From Flavobacterium agrisoli (lineage in GTDB: Bacteria > Bacteroidota > Bacteroidia > Flavobacteriales > Flavobacteriaceae): a stretch of 64,000 nt of DNA. Made by a program: the position numbers and the translations under genes. The stretch covers positions 310,001 through 374,000 of the forward strand of contig NZ_JAEHFV010000003.1 in assembly GCF_016522065.1 (NCBI RefSeq), given 5' to 3'. Positions 1 through 8,880 of the stretch are shown piece after piece. Each line of letters starts with the position of its first letter. Within the stretch, counting starts at the first letter, position 1. The notes below the pieces were generated by a model that was not told the origin of the DNA, did not search any database, and saw only the letters and a program-made list of their open reading frames with translations.

Positions 1-1673
1 AAGGCAGGATCATCGTCTACTTTTCGCATTAAAATATTTTTTGGAATTGAACCTTTTCCTGATTTAAAGTCATCCGGAAGCTCGTCTAATTCCTTGCCTT
101 TTCTTTTTCCTGTAGCCACCTCTTCTTCTTGGCGCTTGGTTTGCATGTCTTTTTTGGTTGCTTTCTGCCCACCACCACCTAAATCTTCGTTAGAATCGTT
201 TTGTTTATTTTTAACATTGGGTTTTACCTTTCCCACTTTCTTTTCATCAACCGACATTTTATCTACTTTTAACATTGCTTCTTGAATTTTTTGCAAATTC
301 TGTTGGGCTTGTGTTATTGATGGATTTTCCGCTACTAAGGTTTTAAAAACACTTTCAGCTCGCTCCAAATCACCAAGTTTAGCATAGGTAAGTCCCAAAT
401 TGTATTGTCCTTCAGCAGTTGTATCTTTTCGAAATGCATTTCGAGCCTGAATAAGATTTCCGGCTTTATAATAGGCAACTCCTTTGTGCATCGGGTCTTT
501 GAAGTTTTTGGCCGCTTTCAAATAATTTTTTTTGTCATATTCTTGTTGGGCTTGATATTCTTTGGTGTACCACAAATCGGCAAATTGAAAATTTTTAAAC
601 TTTGCTTTGGTTTTATCCTCAATACCATTACAAGAACTCAAGGAAACGAGCAATAAAACCGCCATTAAACTCCATCCTTTTCGGAAGCAAAAAAGAAACA
701 ATGCCATTAGCGGAATGAGTAACCAATAGCCGTTGTCTTGCCAATTTTCATCTTTCTTATCCGAATTTTTGTCAAACATAAGATGATCGCTAATGTCTGT
801 AGCCATTTTTTTGACATCACTTTTATCTAAAGTGGGTTGCATTACGCTAACTTTTTCTATGGCTTCTAATTGTTTAACCTTATCCATTATCAAAGCGGAA
901 TGCACTATTTTTCCCCCACTTCGCAAAGCCACTTTGTGATTGCTGAAAGAAGGTACATTGGCACCGCTTTCACTAGCAAAAGGGTAAAAATTAATCTTAC
1001 AGTTTTGATTTTCGAGAAAAGCAGTCACTTCTGGAATACTAACACCGTCTAAATCATCGGTAATTAATAATAAAGTACTAGGCACTTCCGTAGAGGTTAA
1101 AACACTTTGAACTTTTGAAAATAAGGCTTTAAAACCAGTTCCTCTTCTTGGCATCATGTGCGGCTGTAAGCCATCTAAATTATCGGTTATGATTTTATAA
1201 TCGGTAGTAAAAGGCACAACGGTGTGTGATGAGGCCGAAAAAACAATCAAAGCGGTTTCTGCTCGCGGATTGGCTTTTAAAAAATCGGTTATTTTAAATT
1301 TTGCATATTCCAAACGATTTGGCGAGATATCGGTAGCCAACATACTTTGAGATAAATCCAAGGCGATGACCAATTTAGTAGCCACTTTTTTGGCTGGAGA
1401 TTTTTCTTTATTCCATGTTGGACCCAAAAAAGCAACAAAACCAATCGCAAATAAAATCAAAAGTGAAAAATGAATGAATCGCGATTTCCAAGTCGTTCCT
1501 TTTTGAATAACGTAGGGCTGTAAATGTTTGGCAATCTTTTTTTTCCAAGGATTCGTTCTTCCATACAATAAAATTCCAAGTACAATAATTAGGAGCATAG
1601 GAATACCCATCCAAAGATATTCGGGACGTAAGAAATGAAATTCTTTCCAATCTATGTTTTTCCAAACCTCCAT
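1..1673 (-). CDS. VWA-TPR protein, BatB/BatC type (3' end missing)
   Basis: The frame is open from ATG 1673 to the left edge (557 complete codons), so the C terminus is outside the window. In order: an N-terminal membrane segment (about residues 22-40), a second (about 70-86), a von Willebrand A domain with an intact MIDAS motif (DLSQS, about residue 106), two hydrophobic stretches near 310-345, then TPR-like repeats (about 360-450) and a Lys/Glu-rich tail. BatB-TPR fusions are common in this family. It starts 3 bp after the batA stop and is the last visible gene of a moxR-DUF58-DUF4381-batA-batBC operon linked to envelope stress or aerotolerance. The molecular role is unknown; it probably forms a periplasm-facing complex with BatA. 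Confidence 0.9.
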   Translation of the reverse strand, partial: MEVWKNIDWKEFHFLRPEYLWMGIPMLLIIVLGILLYGRTNPWKKKIAKHLQPYVIQKGTTWKSRFIHFSLLILFAIGFVAFLGPTWNKEKSPAKKVATKLVIALDLSQSMLATDISPNRLEYAKFKITDFLKANPRAETALIVFSASSHTVVPFTTDYKIITDNLDGLQPHMMPRRGTGFKALFSKVQSVLTSTEVPSTLLLITDDLDGVSIPEVTAFLENQNCKINFYPFASESGANVPSFSNHKVALRSGGKIVHSALIMDKVKQLEAIEKVSVMQPTLDKSDVKKMATDISDHLMFDKNSDKKDENWQDNGYWLLIPLMALFLFCFRKGWSLMAVLLLVSLSSCNGIEDKTKAKFKNFQFADLWYTKEYQAQQEYDKKNYLKAAKNFKDPMHKGVAYYKAGNLIQARNAFRKDTTAEGQYNLGLTYAKLGDLERAESVFKTLVAENPSITQAQQNLQKIQEAMLKVDKMSVDEKKVGKVKPNVKNKQNDSNEDLGGGGQKATKKDMQTKRQEEEVATGKRKGKELDELPDDFKSGKGSIPKNILMRKVDDDPA

Positions 1674-1676
1674 AAA

Positions 1677-2669
1677 CTACCTATTTTTTAAACGTTTGAT
1701 AAGTACAATTAAATTCGTTATTAAAACCGAAAAAATAGCCAGTGCTAATGCGATTCCTAACGGGATATAATACAAAAGTGTTTTGGGTGTAAACGAATCT
1801 TCTTCATATTCAATAGGTTCTAGCGTATCCAATTCCTTGTAAATATTTTGTAAAGCTTTGGTGTCTTTTGCTCTAAAATATTTACCATCGGTCATGCTGG
1901 CAATTTCTTGGAGAGTGCGTTCGTCCAAGTCGGAACCAGAACTATTTGGGTCCCCAATCCCTACAGTATAAATAACAATCGAATCATTTTTGGCTAAATT
2001 GGCAGCGTCGAGAGGTAAAATTTCGGTACCGCTATCGACACCATCGGTGAGTAATAAAATTACTTTTTGTTTAATGGTATCACGCTGAAACAAGTCCATT
2101 CCTTTAACGACAGCTTTCCCAATATTGGTCATTTGACCTGCCATTCCCACTTCGGTTTCATCCAATAAGGTTTCAACGGTTTTTAAATCGGAAGTAAAAG
2201 GCGCTTGGATATAAGCATTTGAACCAAAGAAAACCAATCCCATGCGATCACTTTTTCGTTCGGTTACAAAATCTTTCATAATATCCTTAACAGCATTCCA
2301 TCTAGTGGTGCGTCTACCGTCGATAAACCAATCAGTATTGGCCATACTAAAAGAAATATCGGCAGCAATTAAGAAATTACGAGCCGTTTTTATTTTCTTT
2401 TCGGGTTTGCCAACCAATTGAGGAGAAGCCAAAGCTAATAAAAGTAACATCCAAATAGCGTACATGACAATCCAAGAGAACCAACTTCTTTTTTTGATAA
2501 AAGAGGCTTTTTTGGGTTTTTGTTTAGAAAGTGCCGCAGCTCTATCAAAATACGGAAAACGTAAGGCCGTATTTCTATTTTTTATAGCAGGTAACAGCCA
2601 ATAAACCAACAAAGGTAATGGCAGTAGAAGGATTACTAACGGATAGGCAAATTGAAAATTATCTGGCAT
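1677..2669 (-). CDS. batA: BatA-type VWA domain membrane protein
   Basis: 330 residues. There are two N-terminal hydrophobic segments (about 8-27 and 64-82), a von Willebrand A domain with the MIDAS motif DISFS (about residue 105) and the later LLLTDG strand, and a C-terminal membrane anchor (about 300-322). This is the usual BatA layout: VWA domain outside the cytoplasm, held by helices at both ends. It overlaps the preceding DUF4381-like gene by 11 bp and is followed 3 bp later by the BatB/BatC-type gene, so the set is almost certainly one transcript. Bat proteins were linked to aerotolerance in Bacteroides; the biochemical activity remains undefined. Confidence 0.9.
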   Translation of the reverse strand: MPDNFQFAYPLVILLLPLPLLVYWLLPAIKNRNTALRFPYFDRAAALSKQKPKKASFIKKRSWFSWIVMYAIWMLLLLALASPQLVGKPEKKIKTARNFLIAADISFSMANTDWFIDGRRTTRWNAVKDIMKDFVTERKSDRMGLVFFGSNAYIQAPFTSDLKTVETLLDETEVGMAGQMTNIGKAVVKGMDLFQRDTIKQKVILLLTDGVDSGTEILPLDAANLAKNDSIVIYTVGIGDPNSSGSDLDERTLQEIASMTDGKYFRAKDTKALQNIYKELDTLEPIEYEEDSFTPKTLLYYIPLGIALALAIFSVLITNLIVLIKRLKNR

Positions 2670-3174
2670 GTTGTTTAATCCAATTTATACTTTTATTACT
2701 AAATTCTTCTTTATTAAAAGTAACATTTGGCTGTATTTCATTTTTGTAAAGCACATCGAAAATAACATTCTCTTGGGCTTTGAAATTGGAATTTGCCACT
2801 TTAGCATCTAAGAAGCTCAGCCATTTTTCACCATGTAAAGCGGCTACTTCTTGTCTGCCAAATGTTTGAATGGCAGTATCTTTTAAAATAAATAAAATCC
2901 CTTCTATAAAGGTGACGGTTTCTAATTCTTTATTAGAAAGATTTTGCACAGCAGCAACCGCTTCCCGCAAATAACTTTTCTTTTTATAATTGATATAAAT
3001 ACGATAAATGATATAAGCGAAAAGAACAGCAATACAAAAAAATACCACTTTCCAACCGATGGTATCAAAAGAAAAGGGAATAGGAGTAGGCTCTATGATT
3101 TCTCCCAAAACCAAATCATCGTCCAAAGGCGTCTCTTGGATGAAAATGCTATTATATAAAGTTAAAAACATCAT
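2659..3174 (-). CDS. DUF4381-like single-pass membrane protein
   Basis: 171 residues with one clear transmembrane helix (about 40-62), preceded by a short acidic Pro-containing stretch and a WKVVFF entry typical of DUF4381, followed by a charged soluble domain of about 105 residues. DUF4381 proteins normally sit between DUF58 and BatA in Bat operons, exactly as here: the start is 1 bp from the DUF58 stop and the end overlaps batA by 11 bp. No catalytic motif is visible. The likely role is assembly or regulation of the MoxR/VWA complex at the inner membrane. The family call rests on position and the one-helix layout rather than strong motifs. Confidence 0.75.
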   Translation of the reverse strand: MMFLTLYNSIFIQETPLDDDLVLGEIIEPTPIPFSFDTIGWKVVFFCIAVLFAYIIYRIYINYKKKSYLREAVAAVQNLSNKELETVTFIEGILFILKDTAIQTFGRQEVAALHGEKWLSFLDAKVANSNFKAQENVIFDVLYKNEIQPNVTFNKEEFSNKSINWIKQHAR

Positions 3175-3175
3175 T

Positions 3176-4111
3176 TTATCTTGGTTTGTATTGGCTAAAC
3201 CAATTAATTAATTGTTCTTCTATAGTATCTACTGTATTTATTTTAAAAAGCGTAATACCATATTTTTCTACTTCTTCGCGAAAACGTTCGTAATTACTTT
3301 TAAAATCATCTTTTAATTTTGTTGCAATAGGTGTGTTTTTTGTGCCCACAGTAATTTGTTTGTTACGGTTGGTTAATGAAATTTTTTCGTCAGGAATATG
3401 CTCTTCCATCGGGTCAAAAATTTTAATTAAAACAACATCATTATGTTGAGAAAGAAAACTTAAATATTGAAGTGTAGTAGGGTGGTAATTGTGAAAATCG
3501 CTTATGACAATAACTAAAAAATCGTGGGTAATCACGTTTTCTAGTTTAGCAATCATTTCTTTTAAAGAAGCACCATAATCAAAAGGTTTTTGGTTGTAAA
3601 TTTCTTGGTTGGCATTTACAATTTTTTCAAAGAATTGCAGCATATTGCGTTGACCTCTTTTGGGTGTGATGATGTCATAAGTAGCACCGCTGGAAACCAT
3701 ACCTCCAATTCGGTCGCCACCTTTTAGAATTTTATAGGCCGCAATGGCAGCCAATTCGCCCGCAACTACCGCTTTTGTTTTAAGAACGGAACCAAATCCC
3801 ATGGTTTCTGATTGGTCGACAAATATAAAAGCCGGTTTTTCTTTTTCTTCTGTAAAAACTTTGGTGTGCGTGCTACCGGTTTTGGCGGTTACTTTCCAAT
3901 CAATATTTCGAATATCATCTCCAATAACGTATGGTCTAGCTTCTTCAAAGTCCAAACCTCTTCCGCGCAAGCGAGAAGCATAACGACCTGAAAAAACACT
4001 TTTTGATTTTTGTTGCCCCACATTAAAATTCAGCACCGTTTTGAGCCACTCAAATTTTAACAAGTGTTCCAATGTCAAAAAAATATTTTCTGATTTGTTG
4101 CTAGAATCCAT
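3176..4111 (-). CDS. DUF58 domain protein of the MoxR/Bat operon
   Basis: 311 residues, soluble. Diagnostic DUF58 features are GRGLDFEEARPYVIGDD and the following RNIDWKVTAKT (about residues 50-77), then a VWA-like fold with DQSETM in the MIDAS position (about 98). In this family the protein partners a MoxR ATPase and acts at the cytoplasmic face of the VWA assembly. It lies 16 bp downstream of moxR and 1 bp upstream of the DUF4381-like gene, so translation is likely coupled. The 'DxSxT/S' site is a degenerate MIDAS, as is common in DUF58. Confidence 0.92.
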   Translation of the reverse strand: MDSSNKSENIFLTLEHLLKFEWLKTVLNFNVGQQKSKSVFSGRYASRLRGRGLDFEEARPYVIGDDIRNIDWKVTAKTGSTHTKVFTEEKEKPAFIFVDQSETMGFGSVLKTKAVVAGELAAIAAYKILKGGDRIGGMVSSGATYDIITPKRGQRNMLQFFEKIVNANQEIYNQKPFDYGASLKEMIAKLENVITHDFLVIVISDFHNYHPTTLQYLSFLSQHNDVVLIKIFDPMEEHIPDEKISLTNRNKQITVGTKNTPIATKLKDDFKSNYERFREEVEKYGITLFKINTVDTIEEQLINWFSQYKPR

Positions 4112-4127
4112 AAGTCTTTTTTCTAAA

Positions 4128-5102
4128 TTAAGCTACAACAGCTACTACTTCTAAAATTTTGTCAATGACTTGATTCACAGAAATTCCTTCGGCTCTCGCT
4201 TTATAAGTTAAGGCTATTCGGTGGCGCAACACATCTTTAATAATGGCATGAACATTATCTGGAGAAACAAAATCTTTTCCTTCCATCCAAGCATTTACAC
4301 GACTACAACGATCTAAAGCAATCGTTCCACGAGGACTCGCTCCAAAGTCAATCCATTGAGCTAATTCTTTGTCAAAACGATCGGGATATCGGGTAGCGGA
4401 TACCAAACTCACCATATATTTTTCAATTTCTTCGCTTACTTTTACTTGATTAATTTCTGCACGAGCATCAAAAACGGCTTGTTGCGGAATGGTTTCTGGA
4501 ACCGATTTAGACTCTTTTAAAGTATTTTGTTGTTCTTTTTTATTCAAACGTAAAATGCTTAATTCGGCTTTATCGTCAGGATAATCAATAATTACATGCA
4601 TCAGAAAACGGTCCATTTGTGCTTCGGGTAACGGATAAGTTCCCTCTTGTTCAATGGGGTTTTGGGTTGCCATGACCATGAATAAATTGTCCATTTTATA
4701 CGTTTTTCCTGCAACCGTAACTTGGCGTTCTTCCATCGCTTCCAAAAGTGCTGATTGTACTTTGGCAGGAGCACGATTTATCTCATCCGCTAAAATTAGA
4801 TTACTGAAAATTGGCCCTTGTTGAAAAATGAATTTTTCATTTTCCGAAGGTTGGTAAATTTCGGTACCAGTAATATCGGTTGGCAATAAATCGGGGGTAA
4901 ATTGAATACGACTTAACTCACAATCCAAATGTTTTGATAATGTTTTAATAGCCCTTGTTTTGGCCAAACCAGGAAGACCTTCTAAAAGCATATTACCATC
5001 GGCAAGCAGTACTAAGATTAAGCGATTAACCAAATTTTCTTGGCCAATTATAGAAGCTGACATTGCGGATTGTAGCTTACTAATAGATTCATATGGTGTC
5101 AT
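4128..5102 (-). CDS. moxR: MoxR family AAA+ ATPase
   Basis: 324 residues. Walker A GLPGLAKT (about residues 41-48), Walker B LILADEINRAP (about 103-113), sensor MATQNPIEQEGTYPLPEAQMD and arginine-finger region DRF are all present, followed by the C-terminal helical lid domain. MoxR ATPases act as chaperone-like remodelers for VWA-domain partners; here the partners would be the BatA and BatB/C proteins downstream. It is the first gene of the operon, and the region upstream (5103-5155) carries the converging sulfatase terminator. No clear TAnnTTTG element was found upstream. Confidence 0.95.
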   Translation of the reverse strand: MTPYESISKLQSAMSASIIGQENLVNRLILVLLADGNMLLEGLPGLAKTRAIKTLSKHLDCELSRIQFTPDLLPTDITGTEIYQPSENEKFIFQQGPIFSNLILADEINRAPAKVQSALLEAMEERQVTVAGKTYKMDNLFMVMATQNPIEQEGTYPLPEAQMDRFLMHVIIDYPDDKAELSILRLNKKEQQNTLKESKSVPETIPQQAVFDARAEINQVKVSEEIEKYMVSLVSATRYPDRFDKELAQWIDFGASPRGTIALDRCSRVNAWMEGKDFVSPDNVHAIIKDVLRHRIALTYKARAEGISVNQVIDKILEVVAVVA

Positions 5103-5152
5103 AACAATGCGTTTAATGATGGAAATTAGTAGTGAATTTTTTAGTTTTAAAT

Positions 5153-5191
5153 AAAAAAAGCTGATAAAACGTCACCATTTTATCAGCTTTT
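5153..5191 (-). terminator. Rho-independent terminator of the sulfatase gene
   Basis: Perfect 14-bp inverted repeat, 5156-5169 against 5178-5191, with an 8-base loop. Read on the minus strand it follows the sulfatase stop (5205) by 13 bp and ends in a T run (A run 5153-5159 on the plus strand). It separates the sulfatase from the moxR operon. Confidence 0.85.
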
Positions 5192-5204
5192 CCTTATTGA
5201 TGTA

Positions 5205-6743
5205 TTATTTACTTACTGGAGTTGAAAGTTGGTCCATTACTTTATCTAAACTAAAGCTAGCCGCTTTCATTCTAGGAGGATAATCTTTAAAAGTACCTAA
5301 GAACTCACCCACAATGTCTTGTGCTGGTACTAATAAGAAGACATGATCTAATACCCAATCATAATAGGTATTTGAAGTTATACTCGCTTGTTCGTAAGGA
5401 TCTCTTCTTAGATTAAAAATTAACGGAACTCTTAAAGGAGTAAATGGATTTGCCCATACACCTAAAGTACCTGCCATTCTTTGTTCCATAAAGATTAATT
5501 TCCAATCATCATAACGTAACGCGGTTAAATCTCCATCATCTGAGAAATAAAACAATTCATGTCTAGGTCCTTCTTTCGTTTCACCTGTTAAAAGCGGTAA
5601 AAAGTTATATCCGTCTAAATGTACTTTATAAGAACGTCCGTTAGCTGTTTTTCCTTTTAATAATTCGCTAGTTACATTTTTATTTCCAGCAGCCGCTACA
5701 AATGTTGGAAACCAATCCATCCCAGACATCATATCATTTACTATTAGTCCTGGTTTAATATGACCTGGCCATCTTAACATAGCAGGAACTCTCCATCCAC
5801 CTTCCCAGTTGGTGTTTTTCTCTCCTCTAAAAGGGTTTACAGCTGCATCTGGCCATGAATTTTTATGAGGTCCGTTGTCAGTAGAATATTGTACAATGGT
5901 ATTATCTGCTACACCAAGTTCATCTAACAAAGCTAGTAATTTACCTACATGCATATCGTGCTCCACCATACCGTCTCCGTATTCATTTTGTCCAGAAATT
6001 CCAGTAAGTTCTGCTTTTACATGCGTTCTAAAGTGCATACGAGTTCCGTTCCACCAAACAAAAAACGGTTTTCCAGATTTAACCGTAGCACGAATGAATT
6101 TTTCTGCAGCAGCCACACTTTCATCGTCAATGGTTTCCATTCTTTTTTTAGTTAATGGTCCTGTGTCTTCTATTTTACCATCTGAATAAGAATGAATTAC
6201 ACCTCTTGGTCCATATTTTTTTCGGAAATCAGGATATTTTTTTGGATCTGGATAATCACGCAATTCTGGTTCTTCTTCTGCATTTAAATGATACAGGTTA
6301 CCAAAAAATTCATCAAAACCATGATTAGTTGGTAAATGTTCGTCACGATCACCTAAGTGATTTTTACCAAATTGTCCTGTTGCATAACCTAACGGCTTAA
6401 GCATTTCTGCAATAGTTGGATCCTTTTCGCTAATTCCTTCTTTTGCACCAGGCATTCCCACTTTACTGAGCCCCGATCTAAAAACACTTTGTCCTAAAAT
6501 AAAAGAAGAACGACCAGCAGTACAACTTTGTTCTGCATAATAGTCAGTAAAAATAGCTCCTTCTTTGGCAATACGATCGATATTAGGCGTTTTGTAACCA
6601 ACCATTCCCATCGTATATGCACTAATGTTAGATTGACCAATGTCATCCCCCCAAATAACTAAGATATTGGGTTTTTTCTGTGCAGTTACCATCACAGGAA
6701 GCAACAGGCACACATACAGTAATTTTGTGAATTTTTTTGTCAT
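5205..6743 (-). CDS. Exported sulfatase (arylsulfatase family, Cys-type)
   Basis: 512 residues with a signal peptide (cleavage near VTAQ, residues 20-22). The sulfatase signature CTAGR (about residue 74) supplies the Cys that becomes formylglycine; the metal-binding WGDDIGQ lies at about 31-37 and the STDNGPH motif (metal and catalytic residues) at about 288-294. It hydrolyses sulfate esters, probably in the periplasm or at the cell surface. It is a monocistronic-looking gene with its own terminator; no SusC/SusD pair, glycosidase or formylglycine-generating enzyme is nearby, so the substrate (sulfated glycan or aryl sulfate) cannot be inferred and the maturase must be encoded elsewhere. Confidence 0.93.
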   Translation of the reverse strand: MTKKFTKLLYVCLLLPVMVTAQKKPNILVIWGDDIGQSNISAYTMGMVGYKTPNIDRIAKEGAIFTDYYAEQSCTAGRSSFILGQSVFRSGLSKVGMPGAKEGISEKDPTIAEMLKPLGYATGQFGKNHLGDRDEHLPTNHGFDEFFGNLYHLNAEEEPELRDYPDPKKYPDFRKKYGPRGVIHSYSDGKIEDTGPLTKKRMETIDDESVAAAEKFIRATVKSGKPFFVWWNGTRMHFRTHVKAELTGISGQNEYGDGMVEHDMHVGKLLALLDELGVADNTIVQYSTDNGPHKNSWPDAAVNPFRGEKNTNWEGGWRVPAMLRWPGHIKPGLIVNDMMSGMDWFPTFVAAAGNKNVTSELLKGKTANGRSYKVHLDGYNFLPLLTGETKEGPRHELFYFSDDGDLTALRYDDWKLIFMEQRMAGTLGVWANPFTPLRVPLIFNLRRDPYEQASITSNTYYDWVLDHVFLLVPAQDIVGEFLGTFKDYPPRMKAASFSLDKVMDQLSTPVSK

Positions 6744-6930
6744 AATGCAGCTAATTAATTATAAATAAAGTAGAGTTTTTTTAACATTTACAATTAATAC
6801 AAAGAAAGTTTTAAGATTTGTTTTATATTAATTGTAAAGATAATAGTACTAAGTTAATAGTAATTTTTAGAAGAATATTATTAAAATTTTAAAAATAGTT
6901 TAAGATTTTATTATTTAACATTTTCATGAG

Positions 6931-8868
6931 TTAGAGCGCAGTTACAATAAATTCGCTTCTTCTATTCATTTGATGTTCAGCTTCTGAACATTTTACGCCA
7001 TCTGAACAACCATTGACCAATTCACTTTCGCCATACCCTTTTCCAGTTAAACGCGATTTGTTAATTCCGTTTTTCACCAACCATTTGATGGTAGATTCTG
7101 CTCTGCGTTCGGATAAATTTAAATTGTATTCTTTGGTGGCACGACTGTCGGTATGGGAGCGAATATCCAGTTTCATGTTTGGATTTTCATTTAAAACATC
7201 TAATATTTTTTCTAAATCCAATGCTGCAGCCTCCGTAATATTCGATTTGTCTAAATCAAAATAAATCATTTTAATGCCAAAACATTTTCCTAAATCGTCA
7301 CCAACAACTACTTTGCATTTAGAAGATTCCAAAGCAATAGGTAAATTAGTTCGTCCTGTAAATTCGCCTACTGTGACCAATAATTCTTTAGTGTGATAAT
7401 CTGTTTTTTCGGCTCGTACGTTATAGTCTTTTCCGCATTCAATTTCTAAGGAATAATTTCCAAGTGTGTCCGAAACAGTTGAGGTTATAAACTCAGCTTC
7501 ACTATTAAAAAGAGAAACTTTGGTTTTTGGTAAAATAATTCCGGTTTCTTGATCGGTGATAACGCCGTAGAGTTCTTGCTTACAAAGTAATTTTTTGGTT
7601 TCAAGAAATTTATAAATATCATCATTTCCATTACCTCCTTCTTTGTTTGAACTGTAAAATCCATTTCGAGAAGGGGTATCAATAATATAGGCAAAATCAT
7701 CCTTTGGGGAGTTTATATCTGCACCTACATTTTGTACGTCTTTTGGATTCCCGTTTTCATCAAGTTTAGCCACAAAAACATCCAGTCCGCCTAATCCAGG
7801 ATGACCATCGGAGGCAAAATACAATTCATTTTCATTGGTTATGTAGGGGAAAGTTTCTTTTCCTTCGGTATTGATTTCTTTTCCTAAATTGATTGGTTTT
7901 CCAAAAGTACCATCATAGTTTAGAGCCACTTTATACAAATCTGATTGGCCTTTTCCGCCTGGCATATCCGATGCGAAATACAATGTTTTTTCATCTGCAC
8001 TCAAGGTAGGATGAGCTGTGCTGTAACTATCGCTATTAAAAGGCAATTCGGTTACATCATTCCATTTGTTGTCTTTTAAAGTTGCTTTGTAAATTTTAAC
8101 TAAAGTAGTGTTATTGGCATCTTTTCTTTTTTTTCCGTGATTGTAATTGTTTCTTGTAAAATATACTGTCGAGCCATCTTTTGTGAATACAGGAGTGGCT
8201 TCGTGGAATTTAGTGTTGATTTTTTTATCGAATTTTTTAACATTGGCTGGATTAAAATTTTCATCCAAATCGGCTGTGTATAAATTAGTAAAATACTCGC
8301 CCGTCCATTTGTGTTTGCGCTGCATAAAATTGCCTGTATCTCGTGCTGAAGTAAAAACAATTTTGTTTAGATAAAATGCGGTACCATAATCAGAATATTT
8401 GCTGTTGATATCGGTGTTGTTGATGTTGTATCTTCCTGAGTTGGCTTTAATCTGACTCAGATAATCACGGTCTTCGGTTAGAAGTTTGGCTCTAAGATCG
8501 CCGTGAGTTCGATGGTTGAATTCTTCTAAAATTTCGGTGGCTTTATCGGTGTTTCCGGTAGCTTTTAAGGATTGTGCATAACGGTAGAAATATTCGGGTT
8601 CTACGTTTTTCGTCATTGCAAAAAGTTGTTGGTACCATTTGGCAGCATCTTCATATTGCGAATTAAAGTAGTAGGCATTTCCTAGTTTTTTAAACACATC
8701 ATCTGATTTATAACCTTTATTAGCAATTCTTTCATAAGTTTTGATTGCATCTACATAAGCATAGTTTCGGTATTGTTTGTCTGCGGTTGCAATTTGATTT
8801 TGCTGAGCGGTACAATGAAATGAAAAAACACTTATTAAGGCAAAATAAAAGAGTATAGAATTTTTCAT
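6931..8868 (-). CDS. OmpA family protein with TPR and PD40 repeats
   Basis: 645 residues. Order: signal peptide (1-21), TPR-like helices (about 25-130), PD40/WD40-like beta-propeller blades with repeated LYFASD motifs (about 170-430), a carboxypeptidase-regulatory-like Ig fold (about 435-515) and a C-terminal OmpA peptidoglycan-binding domain (about 530-645) with the DIRSHTDSRA and NLNLSERRAEST motifs. It would sit in the periplasm or outer membrane, tying the cluster to peptidoglycan. It begins 12 bp after the porP/sprF-like stop, and the trio with the giant surface protein is a known Bacteroidota arrangement in T9SS-dependent adhesin loci. Confidence 0.93.
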   Translation of the reverse strand: MKNSILFYFALISVFSFHCTAQQNQIATADKQYRNYAYVDAIKTYERIANKGYKSDDVFKKLGNAYYFNSQYEDAAKWYQQLFAMTKNVEPEYFYRYAQSLKATGNTDKATEILEEFNHRTHGDLRAKLLTEDRDYLSQIKANSGRYNINNTDINSKYSDYGTAFYLNKIVFTSARDTGNFMQRKHKWTGEYFTNLYTADLDENFNPANVKKFDKKINTKFHEATPVFTKDGSTVYFTRNNYNHGKKRKDANNTTLVKIYKATLKDNKWNDVTELPFNSDSYSTAHPTLSADEKTLYFASDMPGGKGQSDLYKVALNYDGTFGKPINLGKEINTEGKETFPYITNENELYFASDGHPGLGGLDVFVAKLDENGNPKDVQNVGADINSPKDDFAYIIDTPSRNGFYSSNKEGGNGNDDIYKFLETKKLLCKQELYGVITDQETGIILPKTKVSLFNSEAEFITSTVSDTLGNYSLEIECGKDYNVRAEKTDYHTKELLVTVGEFTGRTNLPIALESSKCKVVVGDDLGKCFGIKMIYFDLDKSNITEAAALDLEKILDVLNENPNMKLDIRSHTDSRATKEYNLNLSERRAESTIKWLVKNGINKSRLTGKGYGESELVNGCSDGVKCSEAEHQMNRRSEFIVTAL

Positions 8869-8880
8869 AAAATTGAATTT

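Noticed and set aside
1408..1665. 85-residue minus-strand ORF
   Set aside because: It uses a TTG start and lies out of frame inside the VWA-TPR gene, which is open over the whole stretch with clear homology.
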